Assembly: GCA_903929065.1 (NCBI GenBank)
Contig: CAIYTJ010000715.1
Span: 1-7,194 of the forward strand
DNA length: 7,194 nt
DNA from: an uncultured Bacteroidales bacterium
GTDB taxonomy: Bacteria > Bacteroidota > Bacteroidia > Bacteroidales > Paludibacteraceae
Direction: 5' to 3'
The translations under genes were made by a program, and so were the position numbers. Positions 5,008-7,194 of the stretch are shown piece by piece (within the stretch, counting starts at the first letter, position 1; every line of letters starts with the position of its first letter). Under the pieces are notes generated by a model. That model did no database searches and had not been told where the DNA came from. It was given only the letters and a program-made list of their open reading frames with translations.

Positions 5008-5437
5008 TATTGTTTTTATATATCTTTTTTAATTTGGCAAGAATATATATGTCTGAAATTATAAATACTATTCCTGAAATAACTGTAATTATAGTTGAAG
5101 CAGTAGAAAAATCAGATTCATTTCTTGAATTAGTTAAGCTATTAACTAAACCTTCAATTACCATATATCCAGCTTTATCATCAAGATCATACTGAAAAAG
5201 GATAAATATTATAAATGAAATGAAACTCAACCACAATGTGAATTTATCATTTCTATTTAAAATCGAATATCTTTTAAATCCTTTGTTTGATGAAATTACG
5301 TGAAATATAAATAATGGTAAAATTATCCAAATTCCAATTGCAATTAATACCCAACCTGCAACACTAATTCTAATTGCAAATAGTAGTGCGATGATAAAAC
5401 AGTTTGTAAGCAATAAATTTCTTTCTTTTGTTGTCAT
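4994..5437 (-). CDS. AT-rich four-helix membrane protein of unknown function (147 aa)
   Basis: Hydrophobic segments lie at about residues 12-29, 31-49, 66-84 and 114-134. A polar loop between helices 3 and 4 (about 85-112) contains 'YDLDDKAGYMVIEGLVNS', and the tail is basic (KKIYKNNNAKK). I recognise no family or catalytic motif. It lies 10 bases after the SpoIID-domain gene and overlaps the transporter start by 14 bp, so it is co-transcribed and probably co-translated with it. Its base composition stands out: two sampled lines have about 23% G+C, against about 52% in a line of the transporter gene. This points to recent acquisition inside an older operon. The start follows from the ATG at 5437; no competing start keeps the first helix. 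Confidence 0.75.
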   Translation of the reverse strand: MTTKERNLLLTNCFIIALLFAIRISVAGWVLIAIGIWIILPLFIFHVISSNKGFKRYSILNRNDKFTLWLSFISFIIFILFQYDLDDKAGYMVIEGLVNSLTNSRNESDFSTASTIITVISGIVFIISDIYILAKLKKIYKNNNAKK

Positions 5438-5447
5438 ATGATTGTTT

Positions 5448-6794
5448 TTAATAAACCCTCTTCAACTCCGCCCCCCTGAAATAGTGCAATAAAATCTCGT
5501 GATATTTATATCCTTTTTCGCCCATCACGGCCGCTCCAATCTGGCAAAGTCCCACGCCATGCCCCCAGCCGGCACCGGTGAGGATGAATTTTTGCGGAAT
5601 GCCATCGACGATTTCCGTTTTATCCACCACAAAAGCCGAACTGTACAGGTGCGAGTTCGACAGCCATTTGCGGATTTCGAGTTCTTTGCCTACAGTAACG
5701 GTTCGTTTTGTCCCGACAATTTTCAGATGGACAATGCGTCCCGATTCTCCCCGTTTTACCGGAATCAAATCCACGATTTTCCCGAATTCAATCCCCGAAC
5801 GGCGTTCAATGATTTCCAACAGTTCGGCTTGACTATATTCCACTTCCCAACGATAAAAATCTGTGGTTTCCTGATCGTAGTTATTGAGTACTTGTTCTAA
5901 TATCTTTTTGTCTGATGTGTTGCAAAATGCTTCGGGATTATTCCGAATCCAGTTGTAGGCATTCGCTTCCACGGTTAAATCCATTTCAAAACCTTCCGGT
6001 TCGGTTGGATTATCAATTACTTTGGTAAGGTATGGATGATGTTTTGGTGCCCAGCAATTCTCAAAAGTCTCCGAAGCACCACCGCACGATTTGGAAAAAC
6101 GTGCATCGCAAATCTTATTTTTATACGTCAATAATTCTCCACGGGTAGCTTCGATGGCCTTTTTCACGGCATCGGTCGATGCGCGTGTGATGCCCTGGTA
6201 TCGCTGGCAATGGTCGTCGGCACACACATCGAACCGGGTGTGCGCGTCGCGTTCGTACCACTTTATATGGTTTTTGGTTGATAGTTTATAGTTTGTTTTC
6301 TTTTGTTCTGTCGCACTTCTTAATTCCTGGTTCCTGGTTCCCGGTTCTAATATCGGTTTCAACAACCAGCTCCTCGAAATTACTGCATGTGCTTTCAGCA
6401 ATTCGTCGGAAGCAGTGGCGCTCATTTCGCTTGAAATAACGCTTGTGAGATAGTTTTCCACCCCAATGCGGTTGATTGCGGTTAGTTTTCCCTGCTCTGT
6501 TATTAGTTTTAGGTCACCTTTAAAGCACTGTGTTTCCCGGCGTTCCCAGTGAAATCCAATACCAATGGCCACATTTTTTAATTCGAAAGAATCTTGAAGA
6601 GACGTGGCTGTAAATGTAAGTTCCTTTAACCTCATTCCATCAAACAGAATGCTGCCCGAACGATATACTGCTACCTGACGCCCTGAATAAATCCGTTTGT
6701 TTGAGGCAGCAAACATGCCATTCAACCTGAATAGTATTTGGGTAGCGGTGACAATGCCGACTTGTATGATGGGTTCAGTGATATTTGATGTCAT
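5448..6794 (-). CDS. SpoIID/LytB-domain protein, probable peptidoglycan-processing enzyme without signal peptide
   Basis: The family includes B. subtilis SpoIID, a lytic transglycosylase that cuts glycan strands lacking stem peptides. Seen here are 'GVENYLTSVISSEMSA' (111-126) with the conserved catalytic-type E123, then 'LLKAHAVISRSWLL' (132-145). 'CADDHCQRYQG' (191-201) and 'SCGG' (236-239) are Cys/His positions of the type that bind zinc in SpoIID. The closing signature is 'GAGWGHGVGLCQIGAAVM' (407-424). The N-terminus MTSNITEPIIQVGIV has no charged-plus-hydrophobic export signal, so the protein is probably cytoplasmic, unlike SpoIID. Residues about 150-176 appear to be a repeat-derived insertion. 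The start is fixed by the ATGA overlap with the upstream regulator-like gene. With the AmpG-like gene downstream, a role in processing imported wall fragments is plausible but inferred. Confidence 0.88.
   Translation of the reverse strand: MTSNITEPIIQVGIVTATQILFRLNGMFAASNKRIYSGRQVAVYRSGSILFDGMRLKELTFTATSLQDSFELKNVAIGIGFHWERRETQCFKGDLKLITEQGKLTAINRIGVENYLTSVISSEMSATASDELLKAHAVISRSWLLKPILEPGTRNQELRSATEQKKTNYKLSTKNHIKWYERDAHTRFDVCADDHCQRYQGITRASTDAVKKAIEATRGELLTYKNKICDARFSKSCGGASETFENCWAPKHHPYLTKVIDNPTEPEGFEMDLTVEANAYNWIRNNPEAFCNTSDKKILEQVLNNYDQETTDFYRWEVEYSQAELLEIIERRSGIEFGKIVDLIPVKRGESGRIVHLKIVGTKRTVTVGKELEIRKWLSNSHLYSSAFVVDKTEIVDGIPQKFILTGAGWGHGVGLCQIGAAVMGEKGYKYHEILLHYFRGAELKRVY
6267..6347 (-). 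repeat. In-frame repeat-derived insertion inside the SpoIID-domain gene
   Basis: Three tandem heptamers (CCTGGTT, CCTGGTT, CCCGGTT at 6326-6346 on the plus strand) are followed by AT-rich, direct-repeat-like DNA with 'gatagtttatagttt'. The stretch encodes a polar low-complexity segment, residues about 150-176 (E-P-G-T-R-N-Q-E to T-K-N-H). It interrupts the link between the catalytic-helix motif and the 'WYERDAHTRFDVCADD' motif. Its codon use and composition differ from the flanks. The insertion limits are approximate. Confidence 0.5.
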
Positions 6795-7171
6795 TTTCCA
6801 ACAATACTTTTATAGACCGAAATTTCAATATCTTTTTTCTCAATCATGCTTTCCAATGCAGCAACTTTTGCTTCCAACTGCCGGATTTGTTCATTGAGTT
6901 CAGTCTCTTTCGGAGTAGAATAATCAACCGGGAGCAGAGCTCCCAGTTCAGCCACAAAATTGTGTTTCAAAATCAGACTTGCATTCCACAAAATGCCCAT
7001 TTGCAACGATGGACTTTCGGCGTACTGATAAATGCTGGTATTCGAGCGGTTCATTTTGCGTGCCAGCTCTGCCCGGTTTATCCTGTTATTTAAAAGATAA
7101 TTGGTCAGAAGATTACCGTTGTGAGGCATTTTATTGCCTTCGTTGTCGGGGGTAATGGTGTCTTTTTTCAT
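6791..7171 (-). CDS. Small helix-turn-helix protein with C-terminal coiled coil
   Basis: Residues about 20-55 look like an XRE-type helix-turn-helix: 'LLTNYLLNNRINRAELARKM' then 'NRSNTSIYQYAESPSL', with the A34-E-L-A-R-K-M pattern of the second helix and an S/T-rich recognition helix. Residues about 56-82 continue the helical domain. Residues 88-123 are heptad-patterned ('LNEQIRQLEAKVAALESMI') and should form a coiled coil, probably a dimer. The TGA stop overlaps the ATG of the SpoIID-domain gene by four bases, so both are translated together. ATG at 7171 is used; M15 at 7129 is a possible alternative that leaves the domain whole. Only 23 bases precede the start in the window, so no promoter can be judged. 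It could regulate its own operon, or be a DNA-binding protein unrelated to wall metabolism. Confidence 0.8.
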   Translation of the reverse strand: MKKDTITPDNEGNKMPHNGNLLTNYLLNNRINRAELARKMNRSNTSIYQYAESPSLQMGILWNASLILKHNFVAELGALLPVDYSTPKETELNEQIRQLEAKVAALESMIEKKDIEISVYKSIVGK

Positions 7172-7194
7172 ACTATTTCTGTTTAAAGCCGTGA

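Noticed and set aside
5471..5476. Run of six C that could be a phase-variation slippage tract
   Set aside because: It is short and lies in the last dozen codons of the SpoIID-domain gene, so slippage would change little; no alternative frame of interest.

Overview
The window looks like chromosomal DNA of a member of the Bacteroidota, probably a Bacteroidales/Marinilabiliales-type organism; the lower rank is a guess. Supporting signs are AT-rich intergenic DNA, two good matches to the Bacteroidota housekeeping promoter (-7 box TAnnTTTG), an exported protein whose signal peptide ends in the typical '...LNAQ', genes without strong Shine-Dalgarno sites, and an AmpG-like PAT-family transporter next to a SpoIID/LytB protein. 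Every gene I can support (nine) lies on the minus strand, so transcription runs from high to low coordinates. No tRNA, rRNA, CRISPR array, transposase or origin was seen.

Region A (7171 to 3718) is a tightly packed operon. It holds a small helix-turn-helix/coiled-coil protein, a SpoIID/LytB-domain protein (ATGA overlap with the former), a very AT-rich four-helix membrane protein of unknown function, and an AmpG/PAT-type MFS transporter (14 bp overlap). The SpoIID-AmpG pairing suggests handling of peptidoglycan fragments. The SpoIID protein has no evident signal peptide and carries an apparent in-frame insertion of simple-repeat DNA.

Region B (3734 to 2772) is a stand-alone prephenate dehydrogenase gene (tyrA) with its own promoter and a rho-independent terminator. 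A 26-bp repeat occurs twice in inverted orientation around that promoter. One copy forms the end of the transporter gene and the other lies in the tyrA leader.

Region C (2698 to 923) is the most interesting part. An ECF sigma factor gene is followed by three small His/Cys-rich membrane proteins and a strong terminator. Two of the three share the same layout: two membrane helices, a His-rich tail and an M-[ST]-x-E-E-x(3)-F-K motif. A bipartite 29-bp motif (TTAAAGTAAAAT, 9 variable bases, TTCGTCTT) occurs identically before the sigma gene and before the second small protein. It looks like the sigma factor's own promoter, making this a candidate self-activating, metal- or envelope-sensing sigma regulon.

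Region D (832 to 1) is the start of a secreted protein with a probable outer-membrane beta-barrel C-terminus, running off the left edge. Its promoter overlaps a perfect 10-bp inverted repeat that may be an operator.
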